Shown here in pieces: positions 21,560-31,440 of a DNA stretch of 64,000 bases (its first letter is position 1; every line of letters starts with the position of its first letter). The position numbers and the translations under genes were made by a program. The stretch is from Schistocerca nitens (taxonomy: Eukaryota; Arthropoda; Insecta; Orthoptera; Acrididae): assembly GCF_023898315.1 (NCBI RefSeq), contig NC_064622.1, positions 358,155,234 through 358,219,233 on the forward strand, in the 5' to 3' direction. Under the pieces are notes generated by a model that worked only from the letters and a program-made list of their open reading frames with translations, searched no databases and was not told the DNA's origin.

Positions 21560-21740
21560 GAGAGCCATTGAGGTTCTGGAAGTTACTGACAAGGATGTGG
21601 ATTCATGTCGACTCCAGAGCCGTGGCCAGCTGCGATAGGTTTCTCGGTTGAGGATCCATGGCTTGAACATCCCGATCGAGGTGAGCACACAGATTCTCGA
21701 TTGGTTTTAAATACGGGAAGTTTGGTGGTCAGAGGACTAC
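21560..21740 (-). pseudogene. Tc1-like transposase C-terminal relic
   Basis: The minus strand reads approximately KPIENLCAHLDR.VQAMDPQP followed by NLSQLATALES, homologous to the relic at 11503-11640. Frameshifts are present. It is truncated by a SINE at 21762. Confidence 0.55.
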
Positions 21741-21761
21741 AGTATACTTATCCTGGTGCTC

Positions 21762-21945
21762 AAATTCTGAGAACTATGGGACTTAACAGCTGAGGTCATC
21801 AGTCCCCTAGACTTAGAACTACTTTAACCTAACTAAGGGCATCACAGACACACCAATGGCCGGCGCGGGATTCGAACCTACGACCGTAGCGGTCGCGCGC
21901 TTCCAGACTGAAGCACCTTGAACCGCACGGCCAAACCGGCCGGCC
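21762..21945 (-). mobile_element. SINE, Ser/Leu-tRNA-like head
   Basis: Minus-strand copy with a 12-bp TSD (ATCCTGGTGCTC / ATCCTGTTGCTC, one mismatch) at 21750-21761 and 21946-21957. Confidence 0.85.
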
Positions 21946-22905
21946 ATCCTGTTGCTCTCCGAACCACGCACGTAAACTACCACCAACCCACTTTTATTGC
22001 GCACTTTAAAAATGTACGTTTCTAGAGACTTCGACACTCATTCACCTGAGAGCTTCTCCGCCGCTACTCTGGCTCCTAAGGGCAGGCAACCTCTTCGACA
22101 CCCCTTAGAATCCGCATTCCTGCCCTCCGGCACTATGGCAGCAGCAGAGCATCACACAGCAGTGTGGGTGTCGAAGTCTCTGTACAGGTACAGTTTTAAA
22201 GTGCAGAATAACAGTACGCTGGTGGCACCGAGGGTGATGCTGAACTGGGGGTCTTAAGGACCCTTGGTCCTTTCAGTAATGCATGTGTCAATTTTGCACC
22301 GCGCCCCTCCCCCCGTGATCCGCGCTACAGGAGGATACGAAATGGGAGAGTTGCTGCTTCAGATCACTTTCAGATTTCGTCGAATGGTTTTGAAGGGTCC
22401 GTGGGTGTTTCACCGTGTACACCAGAGCAGGAAGTGCAGTGCCACCACACTATAAGGAGTGCGACATTCACACAGCCCCATGATATTCTTAGAAAACGGT
22501 TGAATCGTTCGGGGGGGGGGGGGAGGGGGGGTATCGGCAGTGTCGGACATTGTCGAGAACGTCCTCCTGTTGCTCATCGCTCTGCGTGCTGTCGTTTTCG
22601 ACTGTGAAAAGTGCGGTAACCAGTACCCAAAGGGAAAGGCTGGTTTCATTAACGCTCTTTGTGGCACCTCCTCGAAGGTGTTTTCGTGTCGGTTCTGAGA
22701 AGTTGTGTGTCTAAAATGTTTTCCTCAGCCACCGATAAGAAAACCGCGTGATTTCGATGCTGGTCGTCGTGATTCTGTTCTGCATCGCACAGCCGTCAAA
22801 ACAAGGGGTGAAATGTGGGCGAAAGGCCGGTGTGACAACCTACCCAACGTGTGACACTTCCACGATGGCGCTGAGCAGAGTTGTGGTGAATTTTGATGTC
22901 AGCGA

Positions 22906-23263
22906 GGATGTCATTAACCCACCTTACATCCCACATGAACTTCTGAAGTCTGGCCTTTTTTCGCACCTGTTGCTGCTTGAAGCATCGTGCTATCCACAGG
23001 TGACGTCACAGGATGCCATGCTTTTGGGGAATTATAGAGGAAGATTTTAGGTACCTTTAGCCAAAATTCAAACATATGCGTCGCGTTGGGAGACAATTCT
23101 GTAGTTTCGAAAAAGCGGTCCTTTAATAGTATTGCGCAGTGTATTTCACTTTGTCATACTGTGACTGTTTTGAGTAAATCAGTGTACGCGTCAGTTTGAG
23201 TGTCGAATCTTCAATGATGATGGTGATGGTGTTGAGGATGAGGATGAAGATCAGTACTGTCAT
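22906..23263. other. spacer, nothing recognised
   Basis: No supported feature; GAT/GAG-rich simple sequence around 23215-23260. Confidence 0.35.
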
Positions 23264-23720
23264 TTATGAGTGATAGCGACGACGACAGTGATGAGAAGTG
23301 CTGGCGTTAATAATGAATGACGACATGGACGTCGTCAACGCTGAAGACAAGTGGCGTTGTTTGCGAAGTCGCTGCGCACGACAACAGACTGAGTGTTCGC
23401 GCCTGAGGCCACCTCGTTGGCGCCCACGCAGATACGCAGAGCCGCGGTCCGCTATGCGGCTCGCCCCTCGCCATTGGCGCCTCGCCAACACAAGCACGCG
23501 AGCTGCTTACCGCCGACTCGGCAGCATTCCGGATCTCGTGGTCGCTCGACGTCCTTTGTGTCACAGCCCACTCTCATCTACGCCGTCCGCCCAAAAAACT
23601 TCCGAGTTTATTTTATCCTAGGCGTTCACGCGACGGCATCTCAGATACCACAGCAGCAGTTTGAAGTAACGACTGTAAATAAAAGACGCGCCTTCGACTA
23701 GTCCGTTGTGCGCAGGCGGT
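23264..23720. other. GC- and CpG-rich block, function unknown
   Basis: About 23320-23560 is much richer in CpG than its AT-rich surroundings, and frames stay open on both strands for that reason (107 codons plus, 85 codons minus) without any recognisable domain. An AATAAA-like motif (AAATAAAAG) occurs at about 23677. It could be the promoter half of an LTR or a CpG-island promoter; neither is shown. Confidence 0.35.
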
Positions 23721-25085
23721 ATTATATCTCGCGCAGGGTACGGTGGCCGATGCGCAATAATCAGTTTTCGTCAAAGTCCCTGGAGGAGTTCATTCGATTG
23801 TTCAGAAGCGGAGGCCGGTAAGTGTTTTCCACCGTTTGGCCGGTCAGCAATGACAGAATCGAGGCGCGCACCCTACTATCTATCTCAAACGTTTTCAGAA
23901 ACTATTCGATAAAAAAAATCATTTTTCCATTACTTGTAGTTATATATGTCAGGTTCACGGTGATGTACACATCATTTCGTGAATGGTCATAGTTATTGTG
24001 ATATTTATGGGAAAGAAAGACAATGCGCCAGATTTGGAAAAGCGCGCAGTGAAAAATAGAGGTCTCTATAATTTTGCGTTTGGTTCATATTACATAATAT
24101 GTTGTTGCGCATGAAATTCAGCTAACATATTGAATTTTTCTTTAGACTTGGGTAGAGATATCTGTCTCTCACCAATCTCGAGAAAACTGATCTGATGTAG
24201 CACGCTCATTTGAGATCGCGCCGAGCCAGCGATTAAAGCCAGGGTGAAATATCCACAACATTCCTCACATTTCGTAAACGGTTTGAGATAACGAAATGAA
24301 ATTTTTGCAAATGATAGCGCGCAAGGAGCAAAGTATTTTACCATATCGTTATTACGTAAAACTTCATTATCTATGGTGTTATTTCAATAACTACAGACTT
24401 TCTCGGTGGAAGAAGGTAATTGAGGTCCATTGATAGCTAGTGAAACGAGAAATGCTATGGGTAAGCTACTGACTTTGTCTTTCCTCAGTTCCTCACTTGG
24501 TAAACCACTGTTTCAGAATTATCTTGCAATTGAGGCTGCACAACATGGTAGTGAGGTGAGACAATGTAAACTCCTCTGTGTTTTGGTAAAAGAAGCAAAT
24601 TTTGAAATCTGACATGGAGACCAGAGAAATGTGTAAGTTTCACTCAAAATTCGCCACTCATGACGCTTCTCTGCAAGTTACAAATGGTGAACAAGCCAGG
24701 CGAAAATAAATCGTTGCATTTTTGGCGGAATTCATTTTAGTCATTAACAAAAGCAGAGGTGACAGTAGAGCTTTTTGAATGGTCACCATGCAAGTGTGGG
24801 CGTGGAGGGCCCCACTTAATATTTGCAAAGGAAGTGAGCGTAGGCTTCAGTTTAGAATGGCACTTGCCCTCCAGCGCTCGACGTTTCCCCTACAGCGCTC
24901 TAAGCGACCGCCACCACTGCCACTCTCCGCACGCCGCCGAAGCCGACTGTGCATCTGGCGGCCACAGTATTTTGCATACGCAACAAGTAGTGGTCGTGCA
25001 GCTGTAGTCCGTCAATGTTTTGGTCAGAAATCTCAGTGGAGAAAGTCTCTGAAACAAACGTTCAAAACATTCTCCAGAATACATT
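23721..25085. other. spacer, nothing recognised
   Basis: No convincing gene. Short frames at 24090-24344, 24430-24612 and 24759-25087 have no motif; 24880-24960 is mildly GC-rich. Confidence 0.35.
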
Positions 25086-25335
25086 AAATGTATTTGCAGT
25101 TGCGAATACGAATGACCGTCAGCTCTATAAGGGAATGACGACAGTGAAAATGTGTGCGTGACCGGGACTCGAACCCAGCTTCCCCGCTTTACACGAACGG
25201 TCGCCTTAACTGCTTTGGCTGTCTGTGAACGACCGCACGCGTAAAGTGAGAAATCCGTGTTCCAGTCCCAGTCCGGCACAAATCAGTCGTCATTCCCTTA
25301 TTGTTCGTAGTCGCAACTGCAGATACATTCCGTGT
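25086..25335. mobile_element. tRNA-derived hairpin repeat, family C
   Basis: Two inverted arms (TTGCAGTTGCGAATACGAA at 25093 onward; complement at about 25300-25325) each include TAAGGGAATGACGAC and a tRNA-like segment with B-box sequence (GACTCGAACCC on the left, complement of TTCCAGTCCCA on the right). The same tRNA-like family occurs at 31381-31440/32740-32820 and 59380-59455. Frames across it are spurious. Confidence 0.65.
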
Positions 25336-25767
25336 ATTTCATAACGGCTCTAGTTGCAACACGGGCACTGTAATAAATCATAGTCTACAGAATGCTCTGA
25401 TGAAGAGAGAAGTGTGTGCAAAGTTTGTCCCGCGCACCTAACTCTAGAACAAGGACAACGAGGTGTAGACACCTGCCGCGATTTGATTGAAATCGAAAAC
25501 CGATGAAAGCTCTTTTCTGGAAAAAAAAAATCATCGTGGGTGACAAGACTTGGCGTTACCAATACGAACCCACCACAAAACGATAATCTGCACAAATTCA
25601 CCTGAGGGATAAACGGCTTGACGACGGAACCAACATTGAGGGCAATGTGATGCGTTTGTTGAATAATATTCCAAAGAAGGACTTTTCTGACTGTTTCACT
25701 TGGTTGTATCAACGTTCTGTGCGTTTTATTAAAATATGGAGGGGGGTCTATCTAGAACACGTGAAGA
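25336..25767. other. spacer, nothing recognised
   Basis: No supported feature. Confidence 0.35.
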
Positions 25768-26045
25768 TTTTAAACATCGTTGAAACAGCAACTGCCGAAA
25801 TTCTTCTCGGTAAATGATGACAGCCAAAACAGTTGCAGGATAAAGATTTATTAAAACTCTTCACCACGGTTTCGGTATATATAAATTTACCTTCAACAGA
25901 AGTAGAATACCTAAAATTACATCCTGCAATGGAGACTAATAAAACAATTGTGCCAAAGGCGTCGTCAGTAGTTAAAACATCATCTCCATTTATACAACAT
26001 GATTATGGACCTGTTCCCATTGACCCTCTGTCCATAATCATGTTG

Positions 26046-26227
26046 TTCGAGCGGTTCTAGGCGCTTCAGTCCGGGACCGTGCTGCTGCTCCAGTCGCAGG
26101 TTCGAATCCTGCCTCGGGCATGGATGTGTGTGATGTCCTTAGGTTAGTTAGGTTTAAGTAGTTCTAAGTCTAGGGGACTGATGACCACAGATGTTAAGTC
26201 CCATAGTGCTTAGAGCCATTTGAACCG
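26046..26227 (+). mobile_element. SINE, Ser/Leu-tRNA-like head
   Basis: Plus-strand copy inserted near the centre of the fold-back. A perfect 11-bp TSD, TAATCATGTTG, lies at 26035-26045 and 26228-26238. Confidence 0.9.
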
Positions 26228-26333
26228 TAATCATGTTGTATAAATGGAGATCATGTAGTAACTACTGACGACGCCTTTGGCACAATTGTTTTATTAATCT
26301 CCATTGCAGGATGTAATTTTAGGTATTTTACTT

Positions 26334-26363
26334 CTGATGAAGGTATATTTATAAATACCGATA
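26334..26363 (+). ncRNA. degenerate hammerhead-like motif
   Basis: CTGATGA (26334-26340), then GGTATATTTATAAATACC, a near-perfect hairpin for helix II, then GATA where GAAA is expected. The opposite arm (minus strand, about 25866-25895) keeps GAAACC but has CTGTTGA in place of CTGANGA. Each arm retains the part the other has lost. Confidence 0.5.
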
Positions 26364-26479
26364 TCGTGGTCAAGAGTTTTAATAAATCTTTATCCTGCAA
26401 CTGTTTTGGCTGTCATCACTTACCGTGAACACGTGAAGAATTAAACTCACCATATTAACGTTTATCTGTTAATCCGATC

Positions 26480-26930
26480 TCGAAAATTTTTTAGACAAAC
26501 ATGATACATCCGTCCTCTGTATACCACTGTCAGGAACACGGTGGAGGGCACCTCACATTTCACCACTTAATAAATGAATCGCCTATTCCACTGACGCATG
26601 GAGCGCGAGAAGGATTATTGCGGAAGCGCGTTTGTTAGCGCTGCAATTAGCCTAATTTTCTAGTCACCATCCTTACGGTGGCGATATGGAAGGGGGAGGG
26701 GGGGGGGAGCTGCAGTATATCCTTACAGTAGTCTCTTAAAGCTGTTTCTTGTATTTGTAAGTAGGCTTTCAACTGATAGTTTACGCGTAACTTCAAATGA
26801 GTGCCAGTTCAGTTTCAGCAGCATCCCCGTGACGTTCTTCCACGGTTCGATGAAACCTGTGATCACACGTATTACCCTTCCACGTATGCGTTCAGTAGGC
26901 TCTCGCGTTATAGGTATCACAAACTTTGTA
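26480..26930 (-). pseudogene. LINE 3'-end fragment
   Basis: The minus strand encodes a short C-terminal stretch (LLKLNWHSFEVTRKLSVESL, then LTNTRNSFK) followed by an untranslated tail ending near GAGGTGCCCTCCACCGTGTT. This tail type recurs at 28960-29110 and 43330-43720. It resembles the 3' end of CR1/Jockey-type LINEs. No RT domain is left. Confidence 0.5.
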
Positions 26931-27977
26931 ATAACCTAGGTTGGCTTGCTCTGCGTTTAGTGAAGTAATCAAATATACATTTTGAATATTTAAAGGAAGT
27001 TTCATATGTTTGTTCTGTATAACTGATCACGAAATTTTTAGGTGGCGGCTGCTGCAAGAGGTCTGTACTTACACATAAATCCCTATTTAAATGTTTAATC
27101 ACATATTACTTTTTAAAATTAACGTTGCATTTTTAATTGACATTCGTACCGAGACCTGAGTGAAATAATCAAAGGCAAGACGAAACGCGAGAGAAAGTTA
27201 GTATTCCATGACATTGCTCTATTCTCCGAATTGCCAGAGAAATAATATACTGCTTTCTTCGTGAACCATCTGTAAAATTCAACTACTGTTGGCGTACTCC
27301 AAGTCACTCTGGGCGCGCTGTGTGATGGAAGAAATTGAATCGATTGAAATCATGTGGAGTCTATTGGTATCGAGAACTTTCTGGTTTTGCCAACTTCAAA
27401 GTGCGGATAACGCTGTTAGGACTTAGGTAACGACGAAACCAGAACTGACTTGCGGAGTTAACGACCTCTGAGAGTCCTAAGTAATTGAAGTTTAAACTAA
27501 TGGTTTGTTAGACGCATGAAACACGTCATCACCTACTCACGGATATGGATAGCTACCGTAAAGCATTCCAAAGCAGTCGAAGTATTTCAACTTCTGCCGA
27601 TATAGCAACTCCCACCAGACTTCACGAAGTTAACGAATGGCACCTACTTGTCACTATTCCAGTGATAAGTGACATCTGAAACGGCAGCTGCGGTATGTCG
27701 TCATATGTGCACTTTGTGAAAGTCGATTAAAAAATGAATAGTTTAATCCAGAGTTAAACAAAAATAGTGCACTGATCGATATTCACAACGTCATTACGTG
27801 AAGACGAACTACTCTTCTGTGTGTTCTGTTATGTGTACAAAATAAAAGAAGAAGCAAATAAATAATAGTGAAAAAAGACCAAAAGTTACTTAACATAAGT
27901 TGTAGTAGCACTCTTTATCCAGGTATGGTCTAATGTTAAAGTTCTGAGAGAATACACTCTAGAGAAGTCAATCAATA
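26931..27977. other. AT-rich spacer, nothing recognised
   Basis: About 1 kb with no recognised repeat or gene. Confidence 0.35.
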
Positions 27978-27979
27978 TA

Positions 27980-28925
27980 CAGGGTGATTCAAAAAGAATA
28001 CCACAACTTTAAAAATGTGTATTTAATGAAAGAAACATAATATAACCTTCTGTTATACATCATTACAAAGAGTATTTAAAAAGGTTTTTTTTTCACTCAA
28101 AAACAAGTTCAGAGATGTTCAATATGGCCCCCTCCAGACACTCGAGCAATATCAACCCGATACTCCAACTCGTTCCACACTCTCTGTAGCATATCAGGCG
28201 TAACAGTTTGGATAGCTGCTGTTATTTCTAGTTTCAAATCATCAGTGGTGGCTGGGAGAGGTGGCCGAAACACCATATCCTTAACATACCCCCATAAGAA
28301 AAAATCACAGGGAGTAAGATCAGGGCTTCTTGGAGGCCAGTGATGAAGTGCTCTGTCACGGGCTGCCTGGCGGCCGATCCATCGCCTCGGGTAGTTGACG
28401 TTCAGGTAGTTACGGATAAGGTTTCATAACTAACCTTTTTCGTAGGACTCTCCATACAGTTGATTGTGGAATTTGCAGCTCTCTGCTAGCTCTGCGAGTC
28501 GATTTTCCTGGGCTGCGAACAAATGCTTGCTGGATGCGTGCTACATTTTCATCACTCGTTCTCGGCCGTCCAGAACTTTTCCCTTTGCACAAACACCCAT
28601 TCTCTGTAAACTGTTTATACCAACGTTTAATACACCACCTATCAGGAGGTTTAACACCATACTTCGTTCGTAATGCACGCTGAACAACTGTCGTCGATTC
28701 ACTTCTGCCGTACCCAATAACACAAAAAGCTTTCTGTTGAGCGGTCGCCATCTTAGCATCAACTGACGCTGACGCCTAGTCAACAGCGCTTCAAGCGAAC
28801 AAATGTACAACTAAATGAAACTTTATAGCTCCCTTAATTCGCCGACAGATAGTGCTTAGCTCTGCCTTTTGTCGTTGCAGAGTTTTAAATTCCTAAAGTT
28901 GTGGTATTCTTTTTGAATCACCCTG
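27980..28925 (-). mobile_element. Tc1/mariner-like element, internal-deletion derivative
   Basis: Flanked by TA (27978-27979, 28926-28927) with perfect 32-bp terminal inverted repeats starting CAGGGTGATTCAAAAAGA. At 946 bp it keeps the N-terminal and C-terminal parts of the transposase and lacks the middle. Its ends resemble the CCGGGTGATCAAAAA ends of 44457-45978, pointing to a related lineage. Confidence 0.85.
28090..28751 (-). pseudogene. transposase with DUF4817-like N-terminus, internal deletion
   Basis: From 28751 downward, 113 open codons carry TAQQKAFCVIGYGRSESTT, a two-helix DNA-binding region, then GRPRTSDENVARIQQAFVRS and STRRASRELQIPQSTVWRVL. This is the DUF4817-type N-terminus common in arthropod transposases. 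After a stop near 28415 the frame resumes with PRRWIGR and HWPPRSPDLTPCDFFLWGYV (third catalytic aspartate), ending GGHIEHL near 28110. The segments with the first two catalytic aspartates are deleted. Confidence 0.75.
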
Positions 28926-28959
28926 TATTGCTTCCTCGCACTATAGCTCACTAAAAGAC

Positions 28960-29110
28960 CATCAAGATCACACTAGAGGGATTCGTGCCTGCGCGAAGGT
29001 TTACCAGCAATCGTTTTTCCTGCGATTCATTTGCGACTGGAACAGAAAAAGAAGGAAGTGACAATGGCACAAAAAATACCCTCGGCCATGCATCGTAAAA
29101 AAAATAAATT
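28960..29110 (+). repeat. LINE 3'-tail fragment
   Basis: GGTTTACCAGCAATCGTTTT, TTGCGACTGGAACAG and GGAAGTGACAATGGCAC match, with divergence, the tail near 43360-43700. Noncoding. Confidence 0.5.
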
Positions 29111-29829
29111 TGCCAACTCTTGAGTGAACAGAATCCCTTACTGACGCGATAGACACGAAGAACAAGAACAAGAAGCTTACGTGTAATAAATGCTATCTAT
29201 TAATTCCCGGTTCTTCTGGTGTCATGGTCGAGGTTACAATGAGAAAAATTTTCATGTTGCTGAAAATTCCTCTCTTGAGTAAACTGCAGGTGACTGTTGC
29301 TAAGCGATCATTTTTTTTTTTTTTTGTGGCTGTTAAACGAGGGGGAGGGGAGTGATTTGAATTATGGTTGTGGTAAGATACCGCTAGAGGTCGGGCGTCA
29401 ACTACCACGCTTACGACGTCGCCAACCTCAGGAAACAATTGTGCTGTAGCTCTTATCCCATGTTTTGCGTGCTCCGCTTTGCTTTGTGTTGTGCGTTGCT
29501 TGTTGTTTTCTTTTCTTATTTTGAAATGAGTGAAGAGATTAACCTTGGTCGATAACGGGGATCGAGTACGACACTCAGAAGACAAGAAAGAATCGGCGAT
29601 CCCTACGACCATTATGCCAGGACTGATTTCGCAGGAGAACAAGGCACAGGGAGGCGGGGCGGGCGTGTTCCCCCCTCCCTTCCTCTCCCCCGAGCGCTCT
29701 GACTTCTCGGTTGTTTACGATCGCAGCCGACTGTCACTATACAGTGCCCGCACTGTAGCAGCATGGAAGAGTCCTTGACAGAAAATAGAGGACGTTCCGT
29801 TACAGTGCCAGCCAACATGATCCAAGTTA
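29111..29829. other. spacer, nothing recognised
   Basis: No gene recognised. Contains a T-run (29308-29326) and a C-rich stretch (29670-29695). Overlapping frames on both strands reflect base composition. Confidence 0.35.
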
Positions 29830-31231
29830 CACTGCTGGCCACCGTAAATGCAACACCCTGAAGGAAGCATCCGAATCAAGTGAAATTTACACCATGAGTT
29901 TCCAGCGATGAGATATGCAACTGATTAGAATTTCAGCGCAGACGCACATCACGCACGCCTGTGGCGCCACCTCATAGCGCCATTTAAGGCTTGGCGATTT
30001 CGACGAGTGTACGTTCGGCACGTGTGTTTACCTTGGGGTTGTTTCACAAGACGATCAGTTATGCCTCGTAGACAACAGCGATCATCTTTTGATCAAGTAT
30101 CCGAGTTCGACAGAGGAAGGATAGTGGCTTAACGAGATTGTGGATTATCATACAGAGAAATCGCTAGTCGTGTTGGACGAAACCAAACAACTGCAATGCG
30201 GATATGTGGCCGTTGGATGCAGGAGGGTACGACGGACCGACGTGGTCGATCGCATTCACCTCGGTGCACCACTGCACGTGCTGATAGGCAAATTGTGCGC
30301 ATGGCAGTGACGGATCGCTCAGTGACATCCTGAACCATAGCACAGCACACTGCGTCCGTAACGCATCATCCAGTGTCTGCGCGTACCATTCGACGCCGTT
30401 TACAGCAGAGTGGTCTGTCCGCAAGACGTCCATTGCTTCGTCTACCTTTGACGCAGAACCACAGACGTCTCCGTCGCCAATGGTGTGATGACAGACGGAT
30501 GTGGACGGCAGAATGGAATGACGTTGTCTTTACTGACGAGGCACGCTTCTGTCTGCAGCACCACGATGGTCGGATTCGAGTGTGGAGACACCGTGGAGAG
30601 ACGATGCTGGACAGCTGCATTATGCACCGCCACACTGGTCTTGCACCGGGTATTATGGTATGGGGCGGTATTGGATATTACTCTCGCACGCCTCTAGTAC
30701 GCATTGCCGGTACTTTAAATAGCCAGCGCTACATATCCGAGGTGCTGGAGCCAGTTGTCCTTCCTTACCTTCAGGGCTCGGCCACAGCCATATTTCAACA
30801 GGATAATGCGCGACCACACGTGGCACGCATTATCCAAAGGGTCTTCGTCAATATCCAGATTGAACTGCTTCCCTGGCCGGCTCGCTCTCTGGATCTTTCG
30901 CCGATAGAAAACATGTGGTCCATGGTTGCTCAACGAGTGACCCAGATTACATCCCAAGCTGCCACACCAGATGATCTTTGGCAACGTGTGGAAGTTGCTT
31001 GGGCTGCTGTACCCCAGGAACACATCCAACATCTCTTTGACTCAATGCCGAGACGTGTGGCAGCGGTGATCTCCAACAATGGCGGCTACTCTGGCTACTG
31101 ATTCTGGCAGGAACCACATGTCACAGACGTCTGTAATCATTTGATACTTGGTCAACATGTTAGCTACTAAATAAATTTTGTTGTGCTAACTCTTGTCTTT
31201 CTTGGTGTTGCATTTACGGTGGCCAGCAGTG
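29830..31231 (+). mobile_element. Tc1-like element, full length
   Basis: Flanked by TA (29828-29829, 31232-31233) with perfect 28-bp terminal inverted repeats beginning CACTGCTGGCCACCGTAAAT. It is 1,402 bp long and carries one near-intact transposase frame on the plus strand. Confidence 0.95.
30061..31101 (+). pseudogene. Tc1-like transposase with two nonsense codons
   Basis: A single 347-codon frame runs from ATG 30061 to the stop at 31099-31101, broken only by TAA at 30130-30132 and TGA at 30331-30333. N-terminal HTH: SEFDRGRIV, then YREIASRVGR. Second HTH: SARTIRRRLQQSGLSARRPL. Catalytic motifs: VVFTDEARFCL, FQQDNARPHVA and LDLSPIENMW. The spacing between the second D and the E is 34 residues (DD34E). 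Length and motif order match active Tc1 transposases. Codons are otherwise preserved, so inactivation is recent, or the two positions deserve re-sequencing. Confidence 0.92.
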
Positions 31232-31299
31232 TATTTCAACTTACATGCATGTTTGAAAGAACAGACACTTTTGACAATCCACAGTTGTACGATATACTT

Positions 31300-31440
31300 T
31301 CGAATTCAATTTGCTGACTCTTAATTCCTTGACATCAGCTGTGTTGTAAAAAGATCTACTGCTCAATAGTGACACATGACAGTTTGTGACAGACCGGAAC
31401 TGGAACCTGGATTTCCTCTTACCGCGAGTGATAGGCTTAA
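31300..31440. mobile_element. tRNA-derived hairpin repeat, family C, left half
   Basis: Inverted partner of about 32740-32895: TCAGCTGTGTTGTA, AGATCTACTGCTCAATAGTG and a decayed tRNA-like B box occur in the inverse order on the right. It is split by the TTAA-flanked element at 31441-32606. Confidence 0.6.

Larger units (their letters stand above)
20277..22905. mobile_element. 2.6-kb long inverted repeat (fold-back) of unknown family
   Basis: The left arm (about 20277-20968) and right arm (about 22165-22905) are inverted copies at roughly 70% identity by eye. Paired landmarks include TTCACCACAATTCTGCG / its inverted match at 22880-22898, CACGGTTTTCTTA / 22738-22750 and TGCTCATCGC / 22572-22581. 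The centre contains a solo LTR, a Tc1 relic and a SINE. Open frames in the arms (for example 20495-20785) show no known domain. The family is unknown. Confidence 0.6.
25768..26426. mobile_element. fold-back element, PLE-terminal-repeat-like, with SINE insertion
   Basis: Arms 25808-26018 and 26031-26425 (the latter interrupted by a SINE) are inverted copies beginning CGGTAAATGATGACAGCC. A 13-bp direct repeat, GAACACGTGAAGA, flanks the whole unit (25755-25767, 26427-26439). The arms contain a decayed hammerhead-like motif, the signature of PLE terminal repeats. No ORF is present. The element is therefore probably a head-to-head PLE terminal-repeat derivative. Confidence 0.7.

Noticed and set aside
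24890-25279. 129-codon minus-strand frame
   Set aside because: It overlaps the tRNA-like hairpin at 25086-25335 and a GC-rich patch, and has no domain.
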